Shown piece after piece: positions 1 to 7,856 of a stretch of 64,000 nucleotides of DNA. The notes under the pieces were generated by a model that saw only the letters and a program-made list of their open reading frames with translations, made no database searches and was not told where the DNA came from. Made by a program: the position numbers and the translations under genes. Numbering within the stretch: the stretch's first letter is position 1; the number at the start of each line of letters is the position of its first letter. Source of the DNA: Gemmatimonadota bacterium (GTDB lineage: Bacteria > Gemmatimonadota > Gemmatimonadetes > Longimicrobiales > Gaopeijiaceae); NCBI GenBank assembly GCA_009838975.1, contig VXQO01000079.1, positions 1 through 64,000 of the forward strand. The letters run 5' to 3'.

Positions 1-103
1 AATATACTGGAGGGGAGAATGTGGTGCGCGTCGGGGGCGGCGGCCACCGCAGCGCATGGCCCCCCTGTCGGGTTTGCCTCCGCCATCGCACCTTACCTCT
101 GCT

Positions 104-131
104 TTGCGTTGTTTCGCACCTGCCGTATCGT
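104..131 (+). promoter_or_regulatory. possible promoter of the first S9 peptidase
   Basis: A TTGCGT box at 104-109 and a TATCGT box at 126-131 are separated by 16 bases and lie about 20 bases before the chosen ATG at 153. Together they match 7 of 12 sigma-70 consensus positions. This is a weak call by eye. Nothing else is recognisable in bases 1-152. Confidence 0.25.
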
Positions 132-152
132 CACCCGGATGGAGTCAGGAAG

Positions 153-2831
153 ATGACCCGCTCTCGCACTCGCCCGGCCCTCGCGGGCCTCGCCGCCCTT
201 ACCCTCGCCGCTCTTTCCCTCGCCGCACTCTTCGCGGTCGCGCTGCCTGCCGGCGCCCTTCACGCCCAGGACGCCCGGACGGGCTCGCAGGACATCCTCG
301 CCGCCACGGAGTGGGTGCAGCCGCCCGAGGAGATCGCCGACGCAGTACTGGCCCCGCGCTATCTGAACGTGTCGCTCAACCAGCCCAGCCCCAACGGGAT
401 GTGGTTCCTGCACCAGCTGAGCGACGGGCCCGTCACGATGGACCGGTTCTCCCGGCCCTTCGACGAACTGGGCGGGCAGTTCTACGAGCCGCAGGCGAAC
501 CGCAGCCGCTCGCTCTCGATCCGCAACATGGCGGGGCTGCAGGTGATTTCGGCGGCGGACGGCTCCATGACCGACATCGAGGTTCCGGACGGCGCGCGCG
601 TGTCCGGTGCGCAATGGTCGCCGGACGGCTCGCAGCTGGCCTTCTACGTGCACACCGACGACGCCACGCACATCCATGTCGCCGATCCGGCGAGCGGCGA
701 TTCCCGCCAGATCACCCGGGACGCGGTGCTGGCCACGATGGTCACCACCTTCGAGTGGACATCGAACGGGGACGAGATCGCAACCGTGCTGATCCCCGAC
801 GGCCGCGCGGCGCGTCCCATGGCCCCGTCGGTCCCGAGCGGCCCCCAGGTCAAGCAGACCGAGGACGGCAGGAACATTTTGCGCACGTACGCGAGCCTGA
901 TGGCCACGCCGCACGACGAGGCGCTGCTGGAGTGGCACGTCACCGGTCAGCTGGCGACGATCGCGGTCGACAACCGGCGCGTGGCCAACATCGGCGACCC
1001 GGCGATGATCCGCAGCTTCGACTTCTCGCCGGACGGGATGTACGCGCGCGTGACGACCATGCAGCAGCCGTTCAGCTACATCGTGCCCGTGACGAGCTTC
1101 GGCCGGGTCGAGGAGATCTGGGACCGCGACGGCACCGTTCTCGCCGAGATCGACGAAACGGAGCTGAACACGGGGATTCGTGGCGCCCCATCGGCTCCCG
1201 GCGTCGCCGGCGACGAGGAGGAGCCCGACCGCCGGCAGATGGCGTGGCGCGAGGACGGCGCCGGCCTGGTGTACCTGCGCATGGAGCCCGCGCCCGAAGA
1301 GGAGGAGGGCGCTGAAGAGGAGGAGGCCGAGGAAGAGGAAGACGGCGACGCGCGGCGCATGGACCGTGTGATGCTGTGGGCGCCGCCGTTCGGCGAGGAC
1401 GACGAGACCGTGCTGTACGAGAGCCGGCAGCGGATGGCGAACCACCGGTACTCGGAGGACTACGGGTGGCTCTTCGTCACGCAGGGTGGTGGCGGGGGCG
1501 GACGCGGCGGATTTGGCGGCGGTGGCGCACGCGGGACGCGCACGGAGTATGCGGTCCGCCTCGACGACCCGGAGACGCGGTACGAAATCAGCGAATGGGA
1601 TACGGACGAGTTCTACGAGAACCCCGGTTCGCTGCTGATGACCAGCGGGCAGGCCGGCGGCGGTGGCGCGGCGTTCCGCTTTGGAGGCGGCGGTGGCGGG
1701 GCTGGCGGACACTTCGTGGAAATCGCCGGTGCGGAGGGCGCCGAGTCCGTCTTCCTGATGGGCACGGTCTACAACGAGGACCCCCTGGCCGAGTCGCCGA
1801 TGAGCTTCCTCGACCGGGTCACGCTGCGCAGCGGGGACCGGGAGCGCGTCTACGAGAGCTCCAACGACGGTCAGTCCGAGCGGATCACGACCGTGCTCGA
1901 CGCCGATGCGGGACGGTTCGTGGTGCAGCGCGAGACGCCGACGGAGGTCGCGCAGGGCTACCTCGTGGTCGGGAGCGCGCGTACGCAGCTGACCAGCAAC
2001 GTCGACTACACACCCGACCTGACCAACGCGCCGCGCCAGCGGTTCACGGTGGAGCGTCCGGACGGCTTCCGCTTCCTGGTCAACGTCACCCTGCCGCCCG
2101 ACTACCAGGAGGGTGAGCGGCGCCCCGCCATGTTCTGGTTCTATCCCCGGGAATACGAGGACCAGGAGGGCTACGACGAGGGCGCGCGCAGCTACAACAA
2201 GAACGCGTTCCCGAACTTCGGCACCCGCTCGATCGAGTACCTGATCCGGCTGGGGTACGTGGTGGTGGAGCCCGACGCGCCGATCGTGGGCGAGGAGGGG
2301 CGCATCAACAACAACTACCAGCACGATCTGCGCAACAACCTCGCGGCCGTGATCGACGAACTGGACGCGCGGGGCCTGATCGACAGACGCCGGCTGGGGC
2401 TGGGGGGGCACTCCTACGGCGCCTTCGGCACGCTGAACGCCATGGTGCACACGCCGTTCTTCAAGGCCGGGATCGCCGGCGACGGCAACTACAACCGGAC
2501 GTTCACCCCGCTGGGCTTCCAGAGGGAGCCGAGGTACTTCTGGGATGCGCGCGAGGTCTACCTGGGCATGTCGCCGTTCGTGTACGCCAACAACCTCACC
2601 GGAGCGGTGCTGCTCTACCACGGCATGCACGATCAGAACGTCGGTACGGCGCCCGATCACTCGCCGCGCCTCTTTCACGCCCTGAACGGCCTGGGCAAGG
2701 AGGCGGCGATGTACCTGTATCCGTTCGAGGACCACGGCCCGGCGACTCGCGAGACGCTGCTTGACCTGTGGGCGCGATGGGCGGCCTGGCTGGATGTACA
2801 CCTGGCCGCGGAGGAGCGGCCCGTGACGTGA
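153..2831 (+). CDS. secreted S9 family peptidase (prolyl oligopeptidase fold)
   Basis: The product is 892 aa and is predicted to be an exported serine peptidase that cleaves short peptides. An N-terminal signal peptide (MTRSRTR..., hydrophobic to about residue 35, ending near LHAQDA) decides the start: ATG 153 has the SD-like GGAGTCAGGAAG in front, while the open frame reaches back to 21 without a signal sequence. A beta-propeller-like N-terminal half with WSPDGSQLAF-type repeats is followed by an alpha/beta-hydrolase domain. The expected triad is visible as GGHSYG (Ser754), HGMHDQN (Asp827) and EDHGP (His861). Unusual are an almost pure Glu/Asp stretch near residues 383-400 and two Gly-rich stretches near 445-461 and 500-520, presumably flexible loops on the propeller. 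The next gene follows after 83 bases. Confidence 0.88.
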   Translation: MTRSRTRPALAGLAALTLAALSLAALFAVALPAGALHAQDARTGSQDILAATEWVQPPEEIADAVLAPRYLNVSLNQPSPNGMWFLHQLSDGPVTMDRFSRPFDELGGQFYEPQANRSRSLSIRNMAGLQVISAADGSMTDIEVPDGARVSGAQWSPDGSQLAFYVHTDDATHIHVADPASGDSRQITRDAVLATMVTTFEWTSNGDEIATVLIPDGRAARPMAPSVPSGPQVKQTEDGRNILRTYASLMATPHDEALLEWHVTGQLATIAVDNRRVANIGDPAMIRSFDFSPDGMYARVTTMQQPFSYIVPVTSFGRVEEIWDRDGTVLAEIDETELNTGIRGAPSAPGVAGDEEEPDRRQMAWREDGAGLVYLRMEPAPEEEEGAEEEEAEEEEDGDARRMDRVMLWAPPFGEDDETVLYESRQRMANHRYSEDYGWLFVTQGGGGGGRGGFGGGGARGTRTEYAVRLDDPETRYEISEWDTDEFYENPGSLLMTSGQAGGGGAAFRFGGGGGGAGGHFVEIAGAEGAESVFLMGTVYNEDPLAESPMSFLDRVTLRSGDRERVYESSNDGQSERITTVLDADAGRFVVQRETPTEVAQGYLVVGSARTQLTSNVDYTPDLTNAPRQRFTVERPDGFRFLVNVTLPPDYQEGERRPAMFWFYPREYEDQEGYDEGARSYNKNAFPNFGTRSIEYLIRLGYVVVEPDAPIVGEEGRINNNYQHDLRNNLAAVIDELDARGLIDRRRLGLGGHSYGAFGTLNAMVHTPFFKAGIAGDGNYNRTFTPLGFQREPRYFWDAREVYLGMSPFVYANNLTGAVLLYHGMHDQNVGTAPDHSPRLFHALNGLGKEAAMYLYPFEDHGPATRETLLDLWARWAAWLDVHLAAEERPVT

Positions 2832-2833
2832 CG

Positions 2834-2869
2834 GCATCGCCGCATCGCCGCATCGGCGCATCACCGCAG
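2834..2869. repeat. tandem octamer repeat, unit GCATCGCC, 4 copies
   Basis: Four consecutive 8-base units (GCATCGCC, GCATCGCC, GCATCGGC, GCATCACC) plus a partial fifth (GCAGG) fill the gap just after the S9 peptidase stop. The first two units are identical and the later ones differ by one base each. The unit length is not a multiple of three and the repeat lies outside the genes. Confidence 0.8.
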
Positions 2870-2914
2870 GTGGTCGCCGATGCGGCCGAGCGGCCGGCTG
2901 CCGGGGGCTGACGG

Positions 2915-5191
2915 GTGACCGACCCGCCTTCCCCGGAGAGGCACCTCGGACTCCTCGGCGCCACCGGCGTCGGGGTGGGCGCGATCGTCGGAGGCGGGAT
3001 CCTCGCGCTGGCCGGGGTCGCCTTCGCAACCACGGGGCCGAGCGCGATCGTGGCGTTCGGACTCAACGGGTGCATCGCGTTCCTCACCGTCTTTTCCTTC
3101 GCCGAGCTCGCGGCCCGCTTTCCCCAGTCGGGCGGCACCTACACCTATGCGCGCAAGGTGCTCACGGTGGAGGTGGCCTTCGCCGTCGGGTGGGTGGTGT
3201 GGTTCGCTTCGGTGGTCGCGGCGGTGCTGTACGCGATGGGGTTCGCGGTCTTCCTCGTCCCTTTCCTGGAGCGGATCGCGCAGCTCGTGAACGGCGAGGT
3301 TCCCGGATGGATCGGGACGCGGCCGGCGCTGATCGTCTACGCGCTGGCCGCGGTAGGCTACTACAAATGGCGCCTCACGCGCGCGGCTTCCGGGGTGAGC
3401 CAGTGGGAGACCGTGGGAAAGGTGGTCGTCTTCGCAGTGGTGGTCGTCGCCGGGTTCTTCGCGCTGGCCACCGAGCCGCCGCCCCCGGGGGCGCTGGGTG
3501 CCAGCTTCCGGCCCTTCTTCGCGGAAGGGTTCGCGGGGCTCGCCCAGGCGATGGGATACACCTTCATCGCGCTACAGGGGTTCGATCTGATCGCCGCGGT
3601 GGGTGGTGAAGTCCGCGACGCCGAACGCAACCTGCCCCGGTCGATGTTCCTGTCGCTCGGCACGGCGCTGGCGATCTACCTGCCCCTCCTTTTCCTGATC
3701 GTCGCGGTCGGGACGCCGGATCGGCCGATCGTCGAGGCCGCCGCCGCCAACCCCGAGATCCTCGTCGCCGACGCCGTGCGCAACTTCATGGGGCCGGCCG
3801 GCTACTGGCTCATCGTCGCGGCCGGGCTGCTCTCCATGCTGTCGGCGCTGCAGGCGAACCTTCTCGCCGCTTCCCGTTTCGCCCGCACCATGGGCGCGGA
3901 CCGCACGCTCCCGCCGCGCCTGGCCCACCACGCCCCCGGCACCGGGGCGCCCACCGCCGCGATCCGGCTCAGCGCGATCGTGGTGGCGCTGTTGATCGTC
4001 GCCGTGCCCGACGTCGCGGCGGCCGGCGCCATGGCCAGCCTCATCTTCCTCGCCTGCTTTGCGCTGACCCACAAGATCGGGTACCTGGCGCGCAGGCGGA
4101 CGGGGAAGCCGAGCGGCTTCCGCGCCCCCGCGTTCCCGCTCGTGCCGCTCGTCGGCGGTTCGGCCTGCCTCGTCATCGGGCTCTACCAGGCGGTCGCGGT
4201 TCCCCCTGCGGGGGTCCTGGCGGCGGTGTGGCTCGGCGTGGGGGCCGTGCTGTACTCGCTGTATCTCGCGCCGCGGGCGCGCGCGGTGGATGCCTCGACC
4301 GAGGCCCGGGATCCGGAGGTGATGAAGCTGCGCGGACGGCGCCCGGTGGTGCTCGTCCCCATCGCGAATCCGGCGAGCGCCGAGACCCTGGTGACAATGG
4401 GCAGGGCGCTCGCGCCGCCCGAGGTCTCGCGGGTGCAGCTGCTTTCGGTGGTGGCGCCGCCCGGCCGATACCCCGATGACGGGCTGCCGCAAGGAGTACG
4501 GGATGCACAGGCGGTCCTGGGGGGCGCCCTGGGCACGGCGCTCAGGGTCGACCTGCGCCCGGAGGCGCTGATCACGCTGCACGGCGACCCCTGGGGCGAG
4601 ATCGCCAGAGTCGCCGAGGCGACCCGTTGTGAGAGCCTGCTCCTCGGTGTCGGCGAGCTGGACGATTCGCTCATGACCGGACCGCTCGCGGGGCTGATCG
4701 CGGCCGTCGACGCCGATGTGGTGATCCTGCGCGCCCCGAACGACTGGACACCTGACAACGCGCGGCGGATCCTGGTGCCTTCGCGCGGCGGCCGAGACCA
4801 GAGCCCGGTGCGCGCGCGCCTCCTGGGCAGCCTGAGCCGCACCGCGGCAAGGGACGTGGCCTTCCTGGGTGTGCTATCCGAGAAGGCGGGTCCGGGGGTG
4901 CACAAGAGGGCGTTCCGCGACCTCGAGCGGCTGGCCCGGGACGAGGTCGGCACCGACGCCCACGCCGAACTCGCGATCGGCGACGATGTGGTAGCCGAAG
5001 TGGCGAAACGCGCTCAGGACACGGACCTGCTGATCCTCGGCTTCCACCGAAGCGGCCGGCGACGCGCCGTGTTCAGCACCCTGATGCTGAAGATCGCCCG
5101 CGCGACCGAGTGCCCGCTCCTGATGATCAGCCACCGGCGGGGAGCGGCGCTGCTGCCGGAGAGCTCGATCCTGGGGCGGGCCGGGCGGTAG
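2915..5191 (+). CDS. APC-family amino acid permease fused to tandem universal stress (UspA) domains
   Basis: The 758-aa product starts at GTG 2915. Residues about 1-455 form an amino-acid/polyamine/cation (APC) superfamily transporter with some twelve hydrophobic segments and the family's early glycine-rich helix (GVGVGAIVGGGILALAGVAF). It should import an amino acid or related cation by secondary transport across the inner membrane. From about residue 470 the chain is soluble and contains two UspA-like alpha/beta units, about 470-605 (RRPVVLVPIANPASAETL) and 614-745 (ARRILVPSRGGRDQSPVRAR, then LLILGFHRSGRRRAVFS), which in this superfamily often bind nucleotide. Cytoplasmic USP units on a permease suggest control of transport by nucleotide or energy state. 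The substrate cannot be read from the sequence. Confidence 0.85.
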   Translation: MTDPPSPERHLGLLGATGVGVGAIVGGGILALAGVAFATTGPSAIVAFGLNGCIAFLTVFSFAELAARFPQSGGTYTYARKVLTVEVAFAVGWVVWFASVVAAVLYAMGFAVFLVPFLERIAQLVNGEVPGWIGTRPALIVYALAAVGYYKWRLTRAASGVSQWETVGKVVVFAVVVVAGFFALATEPPPPGALGASFRPFFAEGFAGLAQAMGYTFIALQGFDLIAAVGGEVRDAERNLPRSMFLSLGTALAIYLPLLFLIVAVGTPDRPIVEAAAANPEILVADAVRNFMGPAGYWLIVAAGLLSMLSALQANLLAASRFARTMGADRTLPPRLAHHAPGTGAPTAAIRLSAIVVALLIVAVPDVAAAGAMASLIFLACFALTHKIGYLARRRTGKPSGFRAPAFPLVPLVGGSACLVIGLYQAVAVPPAGVLAAVWLGVGAVLYSLYLAPRARAVDASTEARDPEVMKLRGRRPVVLVPIANPASAETLVTMGRALAPPEVSRVQLLSVVAPPGRYPDDGLPQGVRDAQAVLGGALGTALRVDLRPEALITLHGDPWGEIARVAEATRCESLLLGVGELDDSLMTGPLAGLIAAVDADVVILRAPNDWTPDNARRILVPSRGGRDQSPVRARLLGSLSRTAARDVAFLGVLSEKAGPGVHKRAFRDLERLARDEVGTDAHAELAIGDDVVAEVAKRAQDTDLLILGFHRSGRRRAVFSTLMLKIARATECPLLMISHRRGAALLPESSILGRAGR

Positions 5192-5192
5192 G

Positions 5193-5216
5193 TACTCACA
5201 TACTCATATACTCAGG
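5193..5216. repeat. tandem octamer repeat, unit TACTCANN, 3 copies
   Basis: Three back-to-back 8-base units, each TACTCA followed by CA, TA or GG, occupy almost the whole 27-base gap between the convergent permease and metallohydrolase genes. The tract is AT-rich compared with its surroundings. No terminator hairpin is visible here. Confidence 0.75.
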
Positions 5217-5218
5217 GT

Positions 5219-7717
5219 TCAGCGTCCCTCGGTTTCGCGCAGCAGCCCCTCGTAAACCCCCGCCGCCTCGTCCACTCGCGCCAGGAACCGCTCCCGGTCC
5301 TCCGCCGTGACCCAGCGGTCGCGCTCCACGACCCGCTCCCGGAAGGACTCGACCGCCGCAAGCAGGAAGCGGATGTCGTCTGCGGAACGGTATTCACGCC
5401 CGCCGGCCACCACCCACACCGGGCTGGTCTGGGCGAAAGCGTAGCTGTCCGCCACCAGCGGTGACGCCGGCCCCAGCGCACGCGCCGCGATCCAGCCGCT
5501 GCCGTCGAGTTCGATGGTACTCTCCAGACGGAAGCGGTCGCCCATGTCGCGAACGTCGTGGGTCGCAGCGATCTCGCCACTGACCAGGATCTCGACCCGG
5601 TCCAGCGGGCTGTTGGTCGCCACGTCGATCTCGACCAGGTGCGCCGCGCGCGCGCCATCTCCGGCCGCCACCGCGATCTCGCTTCCAGGCAACTGCCCGT
5701 CCACCGTCAGGAAGAGCAGCGGGCCGTTGGTCGCGAAGGTGCGCCGCTCGCGGATCGCGGTCAGCCACGCGTCCGCCGAGATCGGCCCGTCGACGTATGC
5801 GTACGTGCGGCTCGCGCCGGGGCCCGGATCCCGCCACACGTCCGAGAAGTTGTCAGTCCCGCCGGTTGCCGCGAGTCGGAAACCCGCGTTGAGGATGCGG
5901 TAGTACATCCGTGCGTTCACGCGTTCGTCGTACCAGAAACAGATGACGTCGTAGAAGTCGCCCGAACCGAGCGCCACGTCCACCGGTATTTCCTGGGTGC
6001 CGACGCTCTCGGGCGTCTCGACCAGGCCGGTGAACGGGTGCATGAACCCGCCCGTCGCCCCCTGGGCCCGCGCCGCGTCCAGGTAGTCGGCGTTCAGGCG
6101 GTCGGCCGCGAACGGCGTGTTGGCCGCGCCGCCGATCAGCGGCGTGATGAATTCGCTCACCCCCGCCAGCCCCACGTGCCCGTACGCACCGCGGAACTCC
6201 TGCGCATACAGGAGGATGTGGTCGCCGGTCGAGAGCGGGTGAGGCCGTCCCGTCAGGTCGTCCCAGCGTCCCATCAACCGTGTCCCGTCCATGTGGATGA
6301 GGGAGATGGAGACGCGGAGATCCTCGCTGACCAGGTCGTTGAAGAAGTCCTGGTGGGTGAGTCCGTAACGGCCCTGATGAAGGTCGTGGACATGGGTGTC
6401 GCCGGCGTACCAGCCCGTGGCGGCCGCATCGACGAGACGCGCGAGTTCGAAGTGCTCCTCGCTGCTCCCGCCCTCGCGCACCTGCACCGCGGCGGTGATC
6501 GGACGGTATTCGAGGCCGCGCCGCACGTTGACCGTCACCTCGCCCGCGGGGACCTCGACCTCGAAGGTGCCGGCGGTGCGGAAGTAGTGCGTCTCGGTCG
6601 GCGACAGCACCCGGTGGAAGTCCCCTCGCGGGGCGTAGGCGCGGCCGTCCGAGGCGACCACCGTGACCCGCGCCGGGACGGGGCGCCCGCGCTCGTCGAG
6701 CACCGTGCCGCTGAGCGTACCCATCGGCGCCGCATGCACGCGGTCGCTCACATCGAGCGTGCGCCACGAACTCCGCGCGCCTCCCGAGACGGCCATCACT
6801 TGGAGCTGCGTGGCCCCCTCCTCATTCGAGACGAAGGCGATCTCGCTGCCGTCCGGGCTCACGCGCGGGGTGAGTTCGTGGCTCTCGCCTCCGGTGAGCC
6901 GCAGCGGATTGCCGCCGCCCACGCCGATCAGCACCAGGTCGTTCGACCCCGCGTCGTCGGAGACGTACACGAGACCGCTGCCGTCCGGCAGCCAGTCCGG
7001 CCGCGCCCGCCAGGCGGTTTCCTCCGCGCGCACCAGCACCGGCTCGGCGCCGCCGGACGCCTGCGTCCAGATCCCGCCGGTACCCGTCATGCCCGGCGCA
7101 GGGGCCATGTAGGCGAGAACCCCCTGCGGCGAGACCCGTGCCTGGTACTGGCTCCCTGGCCCGGTGAAGACCTCTTCCCGCGCACCCGTCACGACCTCCA
7201 CCCGATGCACGTCCATCCCCCGTCCCATCGTGGTGAAATGGACGAAACGGCCATCGGGGCTCCACGCCGGCTGCACGTCGATCCCGCCCCCCTCTACCAG
7301 CGGCACGACCGCCCCGCCCTCCACTTCGAGCAGCGCGATGTCGAGCCCGGTACCCGTCTCCACCGTCATCGCGATCCGCGACCCGTCGGGGCTCCAGCTG
7401 GGCTCGAAGTGGTACCACGGGCCCCGCGTCAGCTGCTCGGCCGCACCTCCCTGCGACGGGATCCGCCAGATGTCGCCCGCCATGGCGAAGGCGATCCAGC
7501 GCCCGTCGGGCGACCACGTCGGGCTCATGGGGCCCGTGCTGACCGGCGGCAGCATGTGCAGCTCGCCCCGGATGTTGCCCATCAGGCTCGGGTAGCGCAG
7601 CACCCCGGCCCGATCCTGCGCCGCGGCGGCCCCGGCGGCGAGGACTGCGAAGCCGGTGTGCGCCACGAACATCAGCGCACTCGGAAGAGCTGTGGCAGAA
7701 CGTGAAGTCGTTTGCAT
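5219..7717 (-). CDS. secreted TolB-propeller / CehA-McbA-type metallohydrolase
   Basis: The 832-aa product is predicted to be exported. The start ATG at 7717 has AGGGAGA seven bases upstream and opens a signal peptide ending near AAAQD; the frame runs further upstream without support. Residues about 40-300 carry TolB/WD40-like repeats of the WSPDGRWIAF type. A carboxypeptidase-regulatory-like beta domain follows at about 330-420. From about 430 comes a PHP-type metal-dependent hydrolase with GDTHVHDLHQG, LIHMDGT, GGFMHPF and GGTDNF, the pattern of the CehA/McbA family. Named members of that family hydrolyse carbamate or ester bonds, but the substrate here is unknown. It converges on the permease gene and diverges from the second S9 peptidase, so three secreted hydrolase or transport functions sit side by side. 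Confidence 0.82.
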   Translation of the reverse strand: MQTTSRSATALPSALMFVAHTGFAVLAAGAAAAQDRAGVLRYPSLMGNIRGELHMLPPVSTGPMSPTWSPDGRWIAFAMAGDIWRIPSQGGAAEQLTRGPWYHFEPSWSPDGSRIAMTVETGTGLDIALLEVEGGAVVPLVEGGGIDVQPAWSPDGRFVHFTTMGRGMDVHRVEVVTGAREEVFTGPGSQYQARVSPQGVLAYMAPAPGMTGTGGIWTQASGGAEPVLVRAEETAWRARPDWLPDGSGLVYVSDDAGSNDLVLIGVGGGNPLRLTGGESHELTPRVSPDGSEIAFVSNEEGATQLQVMAVSGGARSSWRTLDVSDRVHAAPMGTLSGTVLDERGRPVPARVTVVASDGRAYAPRGDFHRVLSPTETHYFRTAGTFEVEVPAGEVTVNVRRGLEYRPITAAVQVREGGSSEEHFELARLVDAAATGWYAGDTHVHDLHQGRYGLTHQDFFNDLVSEDLRVSISLIHMDGTRLMGRWDDLTGRPHPLSTGDHILLYAQEFRGAYGHVGLAGVSEFITPLIGGAANTPFAADRLNADYLDAARAQGATGGFMHPFTGLVETPESVGTQEIPVDVALGSGDFYDVICFWYDERVNARMYYRILNAGFRLAATGGTDNFSDVWRDPGPGASRTYAYVDGPISADAWLTAIRERRTFATNGPLLFLTVDGQLPGSEIAVAAGDGARAAHLVEIDVATNSPLDRVEILVSGEIAATHDVRDMGDRFRLESTIELDGSGWIAARALGPASPLVADSYAFAQTSPVWVVAGGREYRSADDIRFLLAAVESFRERVVERDRWVTAEDRERFLARVDEAAGVYEGLLRETEGR

Positions 7718-7856
7718 TCGGATTCTCCCTGCGTGCGTTCGTGCGCCTACTGCTGGACGATAGCGACCCCGCGTCGCCAGGGGTTTGCCCGGAGCACCCG
7801 CCACGCCCAAGATGGACGCAGGCCGGAACGCTGATTTCAACGAAGGGAACGGAGCC

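Noticed and set aside
93-3029. Very long open frame on the minus strand opposite the first S9 peptidase
   Set aside because: It is a GC-rich shadow frame: Arg/His/Val-rich composition, no domain, and the opposite strand has a complete catalytic triad and a signal peptide.
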